From contig CM020620.1 of assembly GCA_009829735.1 (NCBI GenBank), positions 5,696,299-5,760,298 on the forward strand: DNA of 64,000 nt, in the 5' to 3' direction. Shown piece after piece: positions 30,660 to 40,626 of the stretch (positions are counted from its first letter, which is position 1; every line of letters begins with the position of its first letter). The notes under the pieces were generated by a model that did no database searches, had not been told where the DNA came from, and saw nothing but the letters and a program-made list of their open reading frames with translations. The translations under genes were made by a program, and so were the position numbers. This DNA is from Pyropia yezoensis. Taxonomy: Eukaryota; Rhodophyta; Bangiophyceae; Bangiales; Bangiaceae.

Positions 30660-33079
30660 GATGGGGATGTCGTCATCGACTGGGTTAGTGTCCAGCCCTC
30701 GGTAGGTACCCGAGAAAGGCCGTCGGCAAGGGCATGTTGCCTGCCAGGTCGGTACTCAATATCAAAGTTGAAGGGTGCCAGTCGCACCCTCCACCGGTTG
30801 AGACGAGTGTTCGTACAGTCCGTCTTAAAGATGAACTGCAACGCGCAGTGGTCACAGCGGATGAGAAACTTCTCACCCTCTAGGTAGTGACGAAGTGACG
30901 TCACCGCCCACACCACTGCGAGTCCTTCCAACTCGGTGACTCCGTAGTTCTTCTCAGCCGAGTTCAGCCCCTTTCTGAAGTATCCTAACGGCAAGTACTC
31001 CTTGTCCGGATGCTGCTGAAGCAACACACAACCAAGTTGGTCGTAGCTAGCGTCCACATCCAGGATGTAGTGGCCTCCCAACCTGGGAATAGCCAGGATA
31101 GGGGGCTTCAGCAGAAGGTCCCGAAGAGTCTCAAAGGATTCCTGCTCCACCCGACTTGGGGGAGGCAGGTTCTTCGGTAGCGTTGAGCTCACTAGCTCAT
31201 TCAGCGGCTTTGCAACCTTGGCGAAGCCCTTGGTGAAACGTCGGTACACGTTACACATCCCGAGGAAGCTCCTCATCTGTGTCAGGGTCCGGGGGTACTG
31301 AGCCTTACGGATGGCCCTCAAGTTCTTCTCGTTGACACTGAGGCGCCCCGGACGGACAACATGTCCCAAGTATTCCACCTCCTGAGTGAAGAGGTGGCAC
31401 TTACTCGCCTTCAGTGATACACCGGCGTCAGCAAGTAGCTTGAACACCTGGCCAAGATGGCCAATGTGTTCCTCCGGACTTCGGGAGAACACAATGATAT
31501 CGTCTAGGTACACGAGACAGATCTGCCAGCGTACTCCGGCCAGAATCATGTCCATAGCGCGCTGGAAAGTTGCCGGCGCGTTACACAGGCCAAACGGTAG
31601 GCGCTTGCACTGGTAGGTACCACAGTGACAGGTAAAGGTAGTTTTATGCCTGTCCTCCGGGGCAATGGGATTTTGCCAGTATCCCGCGTTACAGTCCAGG
31701 GTAAAGAACACGTTCGCCTCCCCCAGAGAGTCCAGACAGTCGTCCAACCTAGGTAGGGGATGACTATCCTTCACCGTGCTGTCGTTGAGCTTACGGTAGT
31801 CGATACAGAACCGGGGGGTCCCATCAACTTTGGGGACGATAACCACCGGACTCGCCCACTCGGCGTTACTGGCCTCGATCACATCGAGGGCCTCCATGCG
31901 AGCAACTTGCTCCTTAACGAGGGCCCTTGAACGGGGTCCTCCCCTATACGGTTGTTGGCGTATAGGGGGTGCACCGGGCTTCAACTCGATCCGGTGTTGG
32001 GTAGCTCTCATGAGTCCCAATTGACCATCCCACAACTTGTGATATTGGTCCAAGAGGCGTTTAACTTGAACCCTCAACCCGGATGAAACACCCTCCATGT
32101 TCACATGGGGCCGAGGAGAGGCGGCCGACTTGGCTTGATGCTTCTCCTTTCCGGACTTCGGGTCGCTATTTGCGCCCGCATTGAGAGTGACCGCTACTAC
32201 CGGTCCCTCGTGTTGGTCGATAAAGCCGAACTTGGCTCCCGACTTGAAGTGCTTGGGCGACGAGCTCAGGTTCATCACCTGGATCCTCCACGGGACTCCG
32301 GCTTTGGAGTCCATCGTGCCAAGGGCAACATGCACTTGGTGCTTGCGAGCAAGACGGGGGTAAGGGTGCACCAACCCGTTCCCCGTATAATCAGTTACAA
32401 CGTCAACGTCCGCCACCGAGTTTGGGGGCAACTTGACTTCACGGGCTAAGCGCAGGGTAGCAGTAAACCCTTCACTCACAGAGCAAACAGGCTTGGACTG
32501 TGAGACTGTCACAGGAGCCACAGACTTTCCCTTACCAAGGATGGGGATAGTCTCCCCATTCATCAACTTGACCCAGTACTCAGGGCCACTAATCAGAGGC
32601 ACTTGTGTTACGACATAAGGGGTACCCAGAAGCAGGGGTACCGATATATTCTCGACTACTCCATAGGTCACGTCGACCTCATGGGTCCCCAACCTAGTTG
32701 GTAGGGTCACGGCATCAACGATGGGAAGTACCCCACCATTGATATCGATCAGATGGTCAGCTTTAGACTTCCAGCGTTGGAGCTTCATCTCCTTTGGTAA
32801 TAGCGACTTGCGTATCAAGGAGGCTCCTGAACCGGTATCAAGTACGATACGGGCACAACAGGCGCGGCCGGGGGCAAGTTGCACCCGTCCAGCCACCTGG
32901 AAGTTCTCACCCGTCAGCACCGCGATGACCCGACGTGGGTTTACGTTCTTGGGGAGTCCTACCCGAGGTGGGCGGACTCCCTTAGGTCGCGGCAGTATCC
33001 GGCACGGTTGATTCGTCCTCTTGACCCACTTGGCCGAGGCTGCCGTTGTGAGCTTCGGACGACCAGCTCTAACGGTCAT
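30650..33079 (-). CDS. pol: E2 pol: aspartic protease, reverse transcriptase, RNase H
   Basis: 809 codons. The protease active site is at D81 (VLDTGSGASL). RT shows CIDYRKLN, FTLDCNAGYW, LPFGLCNAPATFQ and the catalytic YLDD at residues 524-527 (31499-31510). RNase H shows DVDASYDQLGC, NYGVTELEGLAVVWA and the tail YRPGRQHALADGLSR. The ATG (33077-33079) overlaps the TGA that ends the gag reading frame (ATGA), a layout compatible with reinitiation or -1 frameshifting. The stop at 30650 truncates the frame just after RNase H, before integrase. It makes cDNA from element RNA within Gag particles. Confidence 0.93.
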   Translation of the reverse strand: MTVRAGRPKLTTAASAKWVKRTNQPCRILPRPKGVRPPRVGLPKNVNPRRVIAVLTGENFQVAGRVQLAPGRACCARIVLDTGSGASLIRKSLLPKEMKLQRWKSKADHLIDINGGVLPIVDAVTLPTRLGTHEVDVTYGVVENISVPLLLGTPYVVTQVPLISGPEYWVKLMNGETIPILGKGKSVAPVTVSQSKPVCSVSEGFTATLRLAREVKLPPNSVADVDVVTDYTGNGLVHPYPRLARKHQVHVALGTMDSKAGVPWRIQVMNLSSSPKHFKSGAKFGFIDQHEGPVVAVTLNAGANSDPKSGKEKHQAKSAASPRPHVNMEGVSSGLRVQVKRLLDQYHKLWDGQLGLMRATQHRIELKPGAPPIRQQPYRGGPRSRALVKEQVARMEALDVIEASNAEWASPVVIVPKVDGTPRFCIDYRKLNDSTVKDSHPLPRLDDCLDSLGEANVFFTLDCNAGYWQNPIAPEDRHKTTFTCHCGTYQCKRLPFGLCNAPATFQRAMDMILAGVRWQICLVYLDDIIVFSRSPEEHIGHLGQVFKLLADAGVSLKASKCHLFTQEVEYLGHVVRPGRLSVNEKNLRAIRKAQYPRTLTQMRSFLGMCNVYRRFTKGFAKVAKPLNELVSSTLPKNLPPPSRVEQESFETLRDLLLKPPILAIPRLGGHYILDVDASYDQLGCVLLQQHPDKEYLPLGYFRKGLNSAEKNYGVTELEGLAVVWAVTSLRHYLEGEKFLIRCDHCALQFIFKTDCTNTRLNRWRVRLAPFNFDIEYRPGRQHALADGLSRVPTEGWTLTQSMTTSPSWG

Positions 33080-33261
33080 TCGTTTCCCGCCGACTTGGCG
33101 TCCGAATCTGAGGACGAAGGGGAAAACGACGAGTCCGAGGACGACTTGTCCGCCCCTTCCGCCGAGGGTGTGGTGACCGCCACTACCGGTTGAGATCCAC
33201 CCTCGCGGCGTGAACGTACTTCGTTCGTAGCCGTCTTCTTACTCGCATTCTTAACGAGTTG

Positions 33262-35022
33262 TCAAATGCGTTTACTCAACATAGGGCAATCATATGCCCA
33301 GTGTCCATCGGAGTTGCAGTTCCAACACCGATGGTCAGTTCCCGGAGGGGTCTTACCGACTTGGGAAGCCGATGGGGTACCTTGGGAAGTTCCCACGGCA
33401 GCTAATACATTATCCTTGCGGAGTCCGCGTGCCTCTCTCAACTCTCTGGCCCGGCGCGCCTCCTCCCGTTCCTTGGCTAACTCGGCCTGACGCTCCTGGC
33501 GTTGTTCCTCCCGCAACTTGCGGTAGGCCTCGCCTCTGCGGTAGGCGAACCTAGCCAACTCGGCCAGGGTCGCCCGGGCAGTGTTATGCTCCCGGGTCTC
33601 CATCCGGACTGACCAATGGAGTCCCTCCACAAACCGACTCTTCACCACAGCTTGTGGATGAAGAAACCCACAAAGGTTGTTGAGCTTACGGACTCGCTCC
33701 GCAAAGAACAACTCGCCCTCAGTCTCTTCCTGATGGGCTTGCGTAAACTCCTCGACTTGAGAAGCCAGCGCCGCTTCATCAACCATGGCTCTCAACAACC
33801 AGTTGACGAGCTCCAAATAGGACGTCACCTCCCCAGCGCCTCCACTTGAGGAGCTGGGCATGACGGACAAGAGTTCTGTCCGCAGGTCTCTCTTCGTAAG
33901 CTCCTGTAGCATGTAGAAAGCCATGCCCTCACTTATGGCATTGTCGTCACAGGCTTTTGTGAAACGACGTAGAAACTGAAAGACACGGAGGGGGGGAGTT
34001 CCATCCCGCTGCGCGTTGTGCCCAAAAGAGTGAAGTGCATTCTTCTTGGCACGACCCATGGCTTGGGCCTGGTCAGGACCATACGCCACCGACCTATTGG
34101 GGAGGGCGTAGGTCTCACAATCGAAGATCCTCTCGTAGTTCGGGTTGGCTACCTGGATCTTGGGCGGCACCTCACGTTGAGGGAACAGCCGCTGTGGCAC
34201 TGGGGCAAGTTCACCCTCAGTGCCCATAGTCTGGCGCGGCGCGCTTGGTGTAGCCGCCGGCGTTTCCGGGGGGAACTCCCCCATGAAGGGCGTACGCCCC
34301 ACCGAGTATGGTGTGGCTCCCTCGTTGGGAGTCACAGGGGTCGCCCCCTGTTCGGGGCGACCCGAAATAGGCGTGAGGAGGGATTCCCCCTGCGTCTGAG
34401 GGCTCGAAAGCCCCGATCCGGTCTGGACATTAAGGCCATCTGGCAAACTCGCCACAATCTGACTCAGAATAGTATTCGTCATCGTGACCACCAGGTCCGG
34501 CAAAGTCTGCCGCAACACATTGGTCGCCTCCCGACGGAGAGTTTCCGCGAGGAGTGGATTATCGACTCCAATTGAGTCTCGGTCCGCCTCCGGGAGTCTA
34601 CCTGAGGGGTAACCACGACCCTCAGGAGTCTCGACCGGGGGCATGGGCGCGAGCCCATCGCCAACCAACGGAGGTCCGCCGTCCTCCGAAAGCCAAGTTG
34701 GCGACGGCTCCAAGCCAAAGTTGGCTCCAACCCGAGCGGAACCCGCGGGGACAGTCCCCTCACCTTGGGACGTTCCCGTTGAGTGTACCACACCGTGGCC
34801 GGACTTTAGCCCACCCACATCAGAAGTGTCACCCGAATGAACTCCCGACTGAGTCGGGGTGGCCAGTTGCCCGCCCGTACTCCTAGTCCTTCTGGCTTGA
34901 GGGACCTCTAGTCCCTCTGCCACCCCAGGTACACGTACCTGTGTCTCACCAGTATTCGAAGGCGCTGAAGTACGTGCGTCACCCGTGTACTCCCCGGACG
35001 ACGGGGGGTCCGAACTAGCCAT
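33262..35022 (-). CDS. gag: E2 gag
   Basis: 586 codons from a clear ATG (MASSDPPSSGEYTGD). A long Pro/Gly/Thr-rich N-terminal region is followed by a capsid-like part (ERIFDCETYALPNRS, DGTPPLRVFQFLRRF, LQELTKRDLRTELLSVMP, VTSYLELVNWLLRAMVDE), a charged Arg/Glu-rich helix and a canonical CCHC zinc knuckle (33286-33327). A TGA at 33262-33264 ends it, but the same frame stays open for 60 more Ser/Asp-rich codons to a second TGA at 33076-33078 that overlaps the pol ATG. The E5 gag ends with the same AGNE residues at the equivalent place, so the first TGA is either a shared mutation or a read-through stop (it is followed by C). Confidence 0.92.
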   Translation of the reverse strand: MASSDPPSSGEYTGDARTSAPSNTGETQVRVPGVAEGLEVPQARRTRSTGGQLATPTQSGVHSGDTSDVGGLKSGHGVVHSTGTSQGEGTVPAGSARVGANFGLEPSPTWLSEDGGPPLVGDGLAPMPPVETPEGRGYPSGRLPEADRDSIGVDNPLLAETLRREATNVLRQTLPDLVVTMTNTILSQIVASLPDGLNVQTGSGLSSPQTQGESLLTPISGRPEQGATPVTPNEGATPYSVGRTPFMGEFPPETPAATPSAPRQTMGTEGELAPVPQRLFPQREVPPKIQVANPNYERIFDCETYALPNRSVAYGPDQAQAMGRAKKNALHSFGHNAQRDGTPPLRVFQFLRRFTKACDDNAISEGMAFYMLQELTKRDLRTELLSVMPSSSSGGAGEVTSYLELVNWLLRAMVDEAALASQVEEFTQAHQEETEGELFFAERVRKLNNLCGFLHPQAVVKSRFVEGLHWSVRMETREHNTARATLAELARFAYRRGEAYRKLREEQRQERQAELAKEREEARRARELREARGLRKDNVLAAVGTSQGTPSASQVGKTPPGTDHRCWNCNSDGHWAYDCPMLSKRI

Positions 35023-35121
35023 GTTGGCTGACGATCCTTATGACACGGTCCAAGTCCACCGTACCTCTGAGACAGAGGGCCCCCTACACCCGGGTGCACC
35101 CGGAGGTAAAGTTTACCTCTG

Positions 35122-35139
35122 TCCCCTGCTGCTCCACCA
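35122..35139 (-). other. E2 primer binding site
   Basis: TGGTGGAGCAGCAGGGGA on the minus strand, two bases inside the 5' LTR; identical in E1, E3 and E5. Confidence 0.8.
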
Positions 35140-35141
35140 AA

Positions 35142-35610
35142 TGTGGCAAAAACTACTTACACACACGGCACCCAAGTTGGGGCGGTGTACAAGGGCTGCC
35201 TCCAGTGTCGGGGGAACCGGAAGAAGTGCAAGTCGCACACACTCTGTCCCTGTTGTGGGGCAATCCCCCCACTGACAAACAAGAAGATGGTGTGTGGGCC
35301 AACAGTTTCTTGGTCGGGACGGGGACGCAGGGCCAAGCCCCGCTGTCCCTCCCCTTATCCCCCCAGGGTCCCCTCAGAATCTCGCCACTCAGAATCTCCC
35401 ACCCCAGCACCTGCCCACCGGGCCACACGAGAATTCAAGACGATAAATGCAGAAAACCCTCAAATCCAAGTTGGAGTTACTACTAAGCTAACTATCCCAA
35501 ACTTAGGGAATATTGACCCAAATGCAGGGGGAGGAACGGATCAGGCTCGTGGCCTGCCGCCCCTTGCATGGCACGTGTTGCCCCCCTACCTGGGGGTCAA
35601 TACTGCCACA
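35142..35610 (-). repeat. E2 5' LTR
   Basis: 469 bp, same termini as 27085-27553, from which it differs by about 13 substitutions. Confidence 0.95.
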
Positions 35611-35657
35611 GGTGCCGAGCGGCCGGGTCGCCCGGAACGGTCGCGGGCCCTAAATCA
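35611..35657 (-). repeat. Copia 3' LTR, remaining end, with right copy of E2 target duplication
   Basis: GGTGC (35611-35615) repeats the left flank of E2. The copia LTR then continues to its sense-strand start TGATTTAGGG at 35657. The join to 27084 is verified by an uninterrupted copy at 49323-49406. Confidence 0.85.
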
Positions 35658-38600
35658 TTGGGGAGTCCAGTTCGGGGTCCCGAGAGGAAAGAGGTGCGTC
35701 CAGATGCATCTCCCTTTACCAACACTCTCACGCGGGCGTCCGCCGCACAGGCAGACGGGAAGAGGTCCCGTAGCCCCAGTCCGAAGGAGCAGGCTGCCAA
35801 AGCCGTGGTAGCCAGCGGCTTGGTCAGGATGTCGGACACCATCGCCGATATGCCTGTGAATGCAAGCGTTACCTCACCACGGGCAACACGATCCCGCACA
35901 AAGTGGTGGACGACGTCGATGTGCTTGCTCCGCGCCGTGCCCCCTGCGCTCTGTGCCAGCCGGATCGCACCCTGGTTGTCGCACATCAGTTGCGGCGGTC
36001 CAGTGGCCTGGTGCAGGTCGTCCAACAGCTTCCGCAGCCAGAGCGCCTCGCGTGTAGCCGCGGCGGCCGCGATGTACTTGGCCACCATCGTTGAGGTGGC
36101 CACCGTGGCCTGCACCTTGCTGGTCCACGGAGCTGCCGCGCCGTTGCAGAGGAAGGCGAATCCACTCGTCGAGCGTCTGGTGTCGAGGTCCCCAGCGAAG
36201 TCGGCATCGGTGTACCCCAGCAGCTCTACCCCTCCGCCGTACGTAATGCCCCGGTACGCGGTGCCTTTCAGAAAGCGCAGCACAGTCATAGTCACCTTTG
36301 CATGCTCTTCCGTGGGTGCGGCCGAGAAACGTGCCAGCTTACCGACGGCGTTAGAGATGTCGGGCCATGTGAACGTCGCCACGTGCAGCAGGTCGCCAAG
36401 CAGCTCCTGGTAGCTCTTGACGCCACGGGGGTCGAGGGGTGCACCCGCGCCCCGCAGCGGTGCGCCGACGGCCATGGGGAGGAGCACGCGATTGGCGTCT
36501 GCTTGCCCGTGCCGCGTCACGAGGTCCTTGACAAACTGCTGCTGGCTTAGTGAGAGCCCTCTGCTCTGCCTGTCACGGCTGAGGTGTAAGCCGAGGAAGT
36601 ACGTCGGCTCGCGAATGTCCCGTGACGCAAAAGTCCTCATAATCCGCCCCTTCAGCTCCAGGGTCTCGTGGGGGTTGACTCCCAAGATGAGCAGGTCATC
36701 CACTTAGACCAGCATAGCCAGGCGGAGACGTCCATTCCACGTGTGTACGTACAAGCAGGGGTGTGCTTCACAGCGCTCAAGCCCCATCCCTGACAGTGCC
36801 TGGTGAAGCAGGTCATACCACGCGCGTGCGGCCGGCTTGAAGCCGCAGGCCTTCCGCAGGCGGCAAACCATGGCAGGGTCCCCGCGATCGTAGCCTCGAG
36901 GCTGCTCGACGTAGAGCTCCTCGCCGACTGGTCCATTGAGGAAGGCCGTCGCCACATCGACCTGGTGCATGACCATGTCGTCCTTCGCCACCAGCGCTAG
37001 CAGCGTGCGTAGCGTGGTGTGATGGGCGACTGGCGCCCACGTCTCGGTGTAGTCGCGCCCAGCCATCTGCCAGTTGCCGCAAACCACAAACCGTCCATTG
37101 TGCCTGGTCACCTCTCCATCCGCTCCACGCTTCCTCTTGTTGAGCATCTGCGTCGGGAGAATGGTTGCCCCAGGCGGGCACATCGCCAGCTCCCACGTCC
37201 CGTTCCGCCACAGGAAGTCGACTGCCTTCATGTTCGCGCGGTGGAAGTCGGGCCAGTCGGGCTCTTTCTTGGCCCTTGCCATGGTCATCCTGTCGGGGTT
37301 TCTTGCGCTATGCGCGGCCTTTGCCGCCCCACAGCCCTGGTCGGCTTCCTCCGGCGCGTCTTCCCCCCCGAGTCGCTGTGGGGGGTTCCTGGTACGGCTT
37401 GGGTACCTGGACGACCCGCCAGGCGCAACCCCTGGAGGTGCGACTGAGCCAGCTCACACGGGCGGCGCAGCAACATTGATGTTGTCACTCGCGGTGGTGC
37501 CGCCGGCGGACGCCACGACGTCGGTGTTGCCAGCGTCGGTTGCCGGTGCCTGTCCCGTGAGCACCCGCGCCGCCGCGATGGCCTGCTGAAGCGAGGCGGG
37601 GAGGGTCGCTTCCGCTGCGTCGTCGGCCGGGCTGGCCCCGCTTGCAGCTGGCATGTCCGGTGCAGTGGGCTCATGGTATGCCAAGGTCGACGCCAGCCTC
37701 GCGTCAGTCGTCATCACGGCAGGCGTCGTGTCTGTATCCATGCGCCGCGCGGGGAAAGCGGTGGCTGCTCCTACGGGAGGCGGGGCGCGTGCCGTCTCGT
37801 CAAAGATGACATCGCGACTGATCTTGAGTGACCCGTTCACGGACACGCGGTACGCCTTGCTGTTCTCAGCGTAGCCGAGGAAGATGCCTCGCTCGCTCTG
37901 CGGGACCAGCTTGCGGCGGAGCTCGTGTGGAACCATGACGTAGGCGGGGCAGCCCAACACGCGCAGGTGGGACACGTTCGGCCGATGGCCATAGAACGCC
38001 TGGTAGAGCGTCATCGACGCTCCGCCTTGGGGGCTGCGGTTCAGCACGTAGTTGGCGGCCATGACGGCCTCCCCCCAGTACAGCTTGTGAAAGCCGGCAT
38101 CGGCGAGCATGGTGACGACGCCCTCCATCAGCGTGCGGTTGTACCGCTCGGCTACCCCGTTCTGCTGAGGAGTGTAGGGCGTCGTCAGCTGGTGCTGAAT
38201 GCCCTTGGCACGCAGCCACGTCTTGAAGTCGTCGGAGAGAAACTCCTTCCCGTTGTCGCTGCGGATGGCCTTCACCATCCGTCCCTGTCGGGTCTCCCAC
38301 TCCTGGAGCACGTTCATCAGCACCTGTGCGGCGTCCGACTTGCGTATGATGGGCAGGGCGCTTTTCCACCCAGTCTTGTCGTCAATGGTGGTAACGAAGA
38401 AACGCGCCCCGCTGATGGACGCATCCGTCATGGGGCCACACACATTAGTGTGGATCTAGTCCAGCGCCCACTTGGTCCCGCTGCGCGACGTCGGGAACAG
38501 GGCCCGTGCCTGCTTTCCGCGCGCGCATCGGTCACACATCTCCGACTGCGTAGGGGGGGGACCGCCCTCCATATCCCCGACCATACGACGCACTTGCTGC

Positions 38601-40105
38601 AGAGACTTTTTATTGATGTGGTTGAAGCGCCGGTGCCACGTGCCGGTAGCGATGACATCAGCCGCCATTGCCGTCGTCCCAGTGGGCACGGTGAGCAGCA
38701 CGAGCACTTCCCCATGCGACAGGCCAGAGAAGATGTCCCGACCCTTGTGGGTGACGGCCACAGTGCCGCGCCCGAAGTTGACCTCGAACCCGTGCTGCAT
38801 CATCGCGGCAATGGAGAAGAGGTTGACCGACAGAGCGCCGACCAGCAAGACGTTTCGGGGAATGAAGGAGATGACACCCCCTCCCGCACACACGATGACG
38901 ATGGTTACGGTGCCGGCCGTGGTGGCGACGCAGTCCTCTCCGTTCATCATCGTAATGTTAACCGGCTCGACGTCCTGGGCGTCCGACAGCAGACGGGCCT
39001 TGCCTGTGATGTGGTGTGACGCCCCGCTGTCAATGATCCACCCATCCTTGAGCGGCATGGACGTTCCGGCCATCAGAGCCAGGCCGCCGCTCGGCGGCGA
39101 GCCAGGGCCACGGTCGTTGTTGCCGCGGCTGGCAGGTCCGTTGACCTGGCGGTGCGCAGGCTGTGGCGCTCCGCCACGGCTCCCACGGGAGCGGTAGCCC
39201 GCTCCGTGCTGCTGCTGAGGGCGGTTCACAGGGCTGTACGTGACCGCCGTCTGTGGCTGGTGGCCGCGCGCCAGTCGGCGGCACTCCCAGCGCCCGCGAC
39301 CCGGACATCGGCAGTACGTGCATGTCTCCGCCTCTCGCCGGTTGACACCGTAAGCAGGCGCCGACGCTGACGGCATCGCGCCAAAGGCCACCGCTTGGTC
39401 AGATCCGGTGCCGTGCACCGCCTTGTGCCGTACCTCCGCATCCATCAGGCGGTCCGTCACCTTGGCAATCGTCAGGGTCTCCTGGCCGGACAGCAGCATC
39501 ACGGTCGTGTCGTACGCTGCCGGCAGCCAGACGGGGATGGCGGCCACCAGGTCTCCTTCGGGGGGACCCTGCTCAAGCTGCCCCAGCTCATACTGCAGGA
39601 GCGTTCCACGGTTGATATACTCCAGCATGGGCTCCCCAGCCTTCATGTGGATGCCAGTAAGCTGGCGACGCATCTCTAGGGCCACTGCCAAGCTCTCGGA
39701 GTCGAAGGCCACCAGCAGCTTGCCCCATGCCTCGCGCGCCGTCGTGCAGACGCGAAAGGTAACGTGGTAAACTGGCTCGACGCGAATGTGCATCGTGGCC
39801 ATCGCCACTTCGTCCATGCGCTGCCAGTCGAGGGTGGCCAGCTGCGCCCGCGCCTTAGTCTTTGCCGCCTCCCCTGCCTCCGTTGTGGGGTTCCCCGCAA
39901 TGAAGGCCTCCCGCTCAGCCTGCGACGGGATGCGCTCCTCCTCCTGCATGATGCGCACCACACGAGGGGGCGCGTCCTCGTCCACGGCCGCCCAGCAGTT
40001 CTTGAGCTTCAGCATGTGCTTCATGTTCGCGAACCACGCCAAGTGGCTTCCGGCGTTCAGCTTCTCGACCTTGGGGAGGGGCTCGGCCCCGCTGTGGGTC
40101 GGCAT
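35658..40105 (-). pseudogene. gag-pol: Copia gag-pol polyprotein, three in-frame stops
   Basis: A single frame from ATG 40103-40105 (MPTHSGAEPLPKVEKL) through gag, PR, IN, RT and RNase H with no frameshift. Gag's zinc knuckle (39281-39322) has Arg in place of its His. The protease has WIIDSGASHH. The GAG-pre-integrase His/Cys motif is HRRFNHI...CDRCARGK. Integrase has D (FVTTIDDKTGW), D (IRSDNGKEF) and E (QQNGVAERYNR). RT has HQVDVATAFLNG and GFKPAARAWYDLL. RNase H has YTDADFAGD and DNQGAIRLAQS. Stops are TAG at 38456-38458 (before IHTNVCGPMTD), TGA at 37454-37456 (in the linker before RYPSRTRNPPQRLG) and TAA at 36704-36706, which replaces the Tyr of the catalytic YVDD. The frame continues into the LTR; its native end is unclear. 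Confidence 0.92.
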
Positions 40106-40194
40106 AATGGTGTGGGTCCGCGCGATGCAGCGGAGCCGGCAGTCGCCGGGCGGCGCGTGGCCAACGGCACCCGGAAGGAAGATTGCGCTCAGTA

Positions 40195-40213
40195 GCAGCC
40201 CGGGCCCATAACC
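40195..40213 (-). other. Copia primer binding site, tRNA-iMet anticodon type
   Basis: Directly after the LTR end the sense strand reads GGTTATGGGCCCGGGCTGC. Its complement includes GGGCCCATAACC, the anticodon loop and stem of eukaryotic initiator tRNA-Met (CAT anticodon). Drosophila copia uses the 5' half of this tRNA in the same way. Confidence 0.75.
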
Positions 40214-40626
40214 TGTTAAGGGAGCGTGTGTGTGTGTGTAGGGTGTGCGTGGTCGTGACGACGGTGGTTCGGTGCGAAGAGGATGTTCTTGTCTGCCTCT
40301 ATTCCGATTCCCCTCACTCGGCACTACTTGCCAGAGTATATGTAGGTTCCACTTCCCCTCTCTCCCCCTCTCTCCCTCTCTCCACATGCGGGCCCCCCCT
40401 CGTAGTACGCAATGCGCCTTGCTCGCAGTGTCCTCAGGTCCCCCCGGTTGTCCGCCTCTCCCGGGTTGACTCCTTGTCCCTGTCGTGGTGCCCGCACAGG
40501 CACCGACGTACGTTGTCCGCTCCCGCGCCCCCTTGCGCCCTCCCCGGTCCCGCTGCCAACAAACGAGCAGCAACGAGCCAACTCACCGTCCGGTCCCCCG
40601 CCTCACCCGTCTTCCGAATTGGGTGC
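40214..40626 (-). repeat. Copia 5' LTR, truncated
   Basis: Begins TGTTAAGGGAGC in plus orientation and matches 26674-27084 with about 2% differences. It stops at GGTGC (40622-40626), exactly where E2 interrupts the other LTR, and E3 follows. Confidence 0.88.

Larger units (their letters stand above)
27085..35610 (-). mobile_element. E2: complete Ty3/gypsy chromodomain retrotransposon with antisense gene
   Basis: 8526 bp, bounded by 469-bp LTRs that begin TGTGGCA and end TGCCACA, with the perfect 5-bp target duplication GGTGC. The order on the minus strand is 5' LTR, primer site, gag, PR-RT-RNase H, integrase-chromodomain, then a convergent plus-strand gene, a purine tract and the 3' LTR. The LTRs differ by about 13 of 469 bases. 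Integrase has a chromodomain-like C-terminus, placing it with chromoviruses. Catalytic residues are intact, but gag, pol and integrase are in separate frames and gag has an early TGA, so autonomy is uncertain. Confidence 0.95.
26674..40626 (-). mobile_element. C: Ty1/copia LTR retrotransposon, split by E2 and truncated at its 5' LTR by E3
   Basis: Domain order on the minus strand is gag, aspartic protease, integrase, RT, RNase H, diagnostic of Ty1/copia. The 3' LTR is 26674-27084 continued at 35616-35657, interrupted by E2. The 5' LTR survives as 40214-40626 and is then replaced by E3. The two LTR portions differ by about 8 substitutions and one TG indel in about 411 bp (near 2%). The flanking left 5 bp is AGCAG; the right flank is lost, so a target duplication cannot be confirmed. 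Coding capacity is destroyed by three stops. Confidence 0.9.

Noticed and set aside
38456-40573. Copia gag starting at 40573 within the LTR
   Set aside because: The first 156 codons are LTR and primer-site sequence; the ATG at 40103-40105 is the sensible start.
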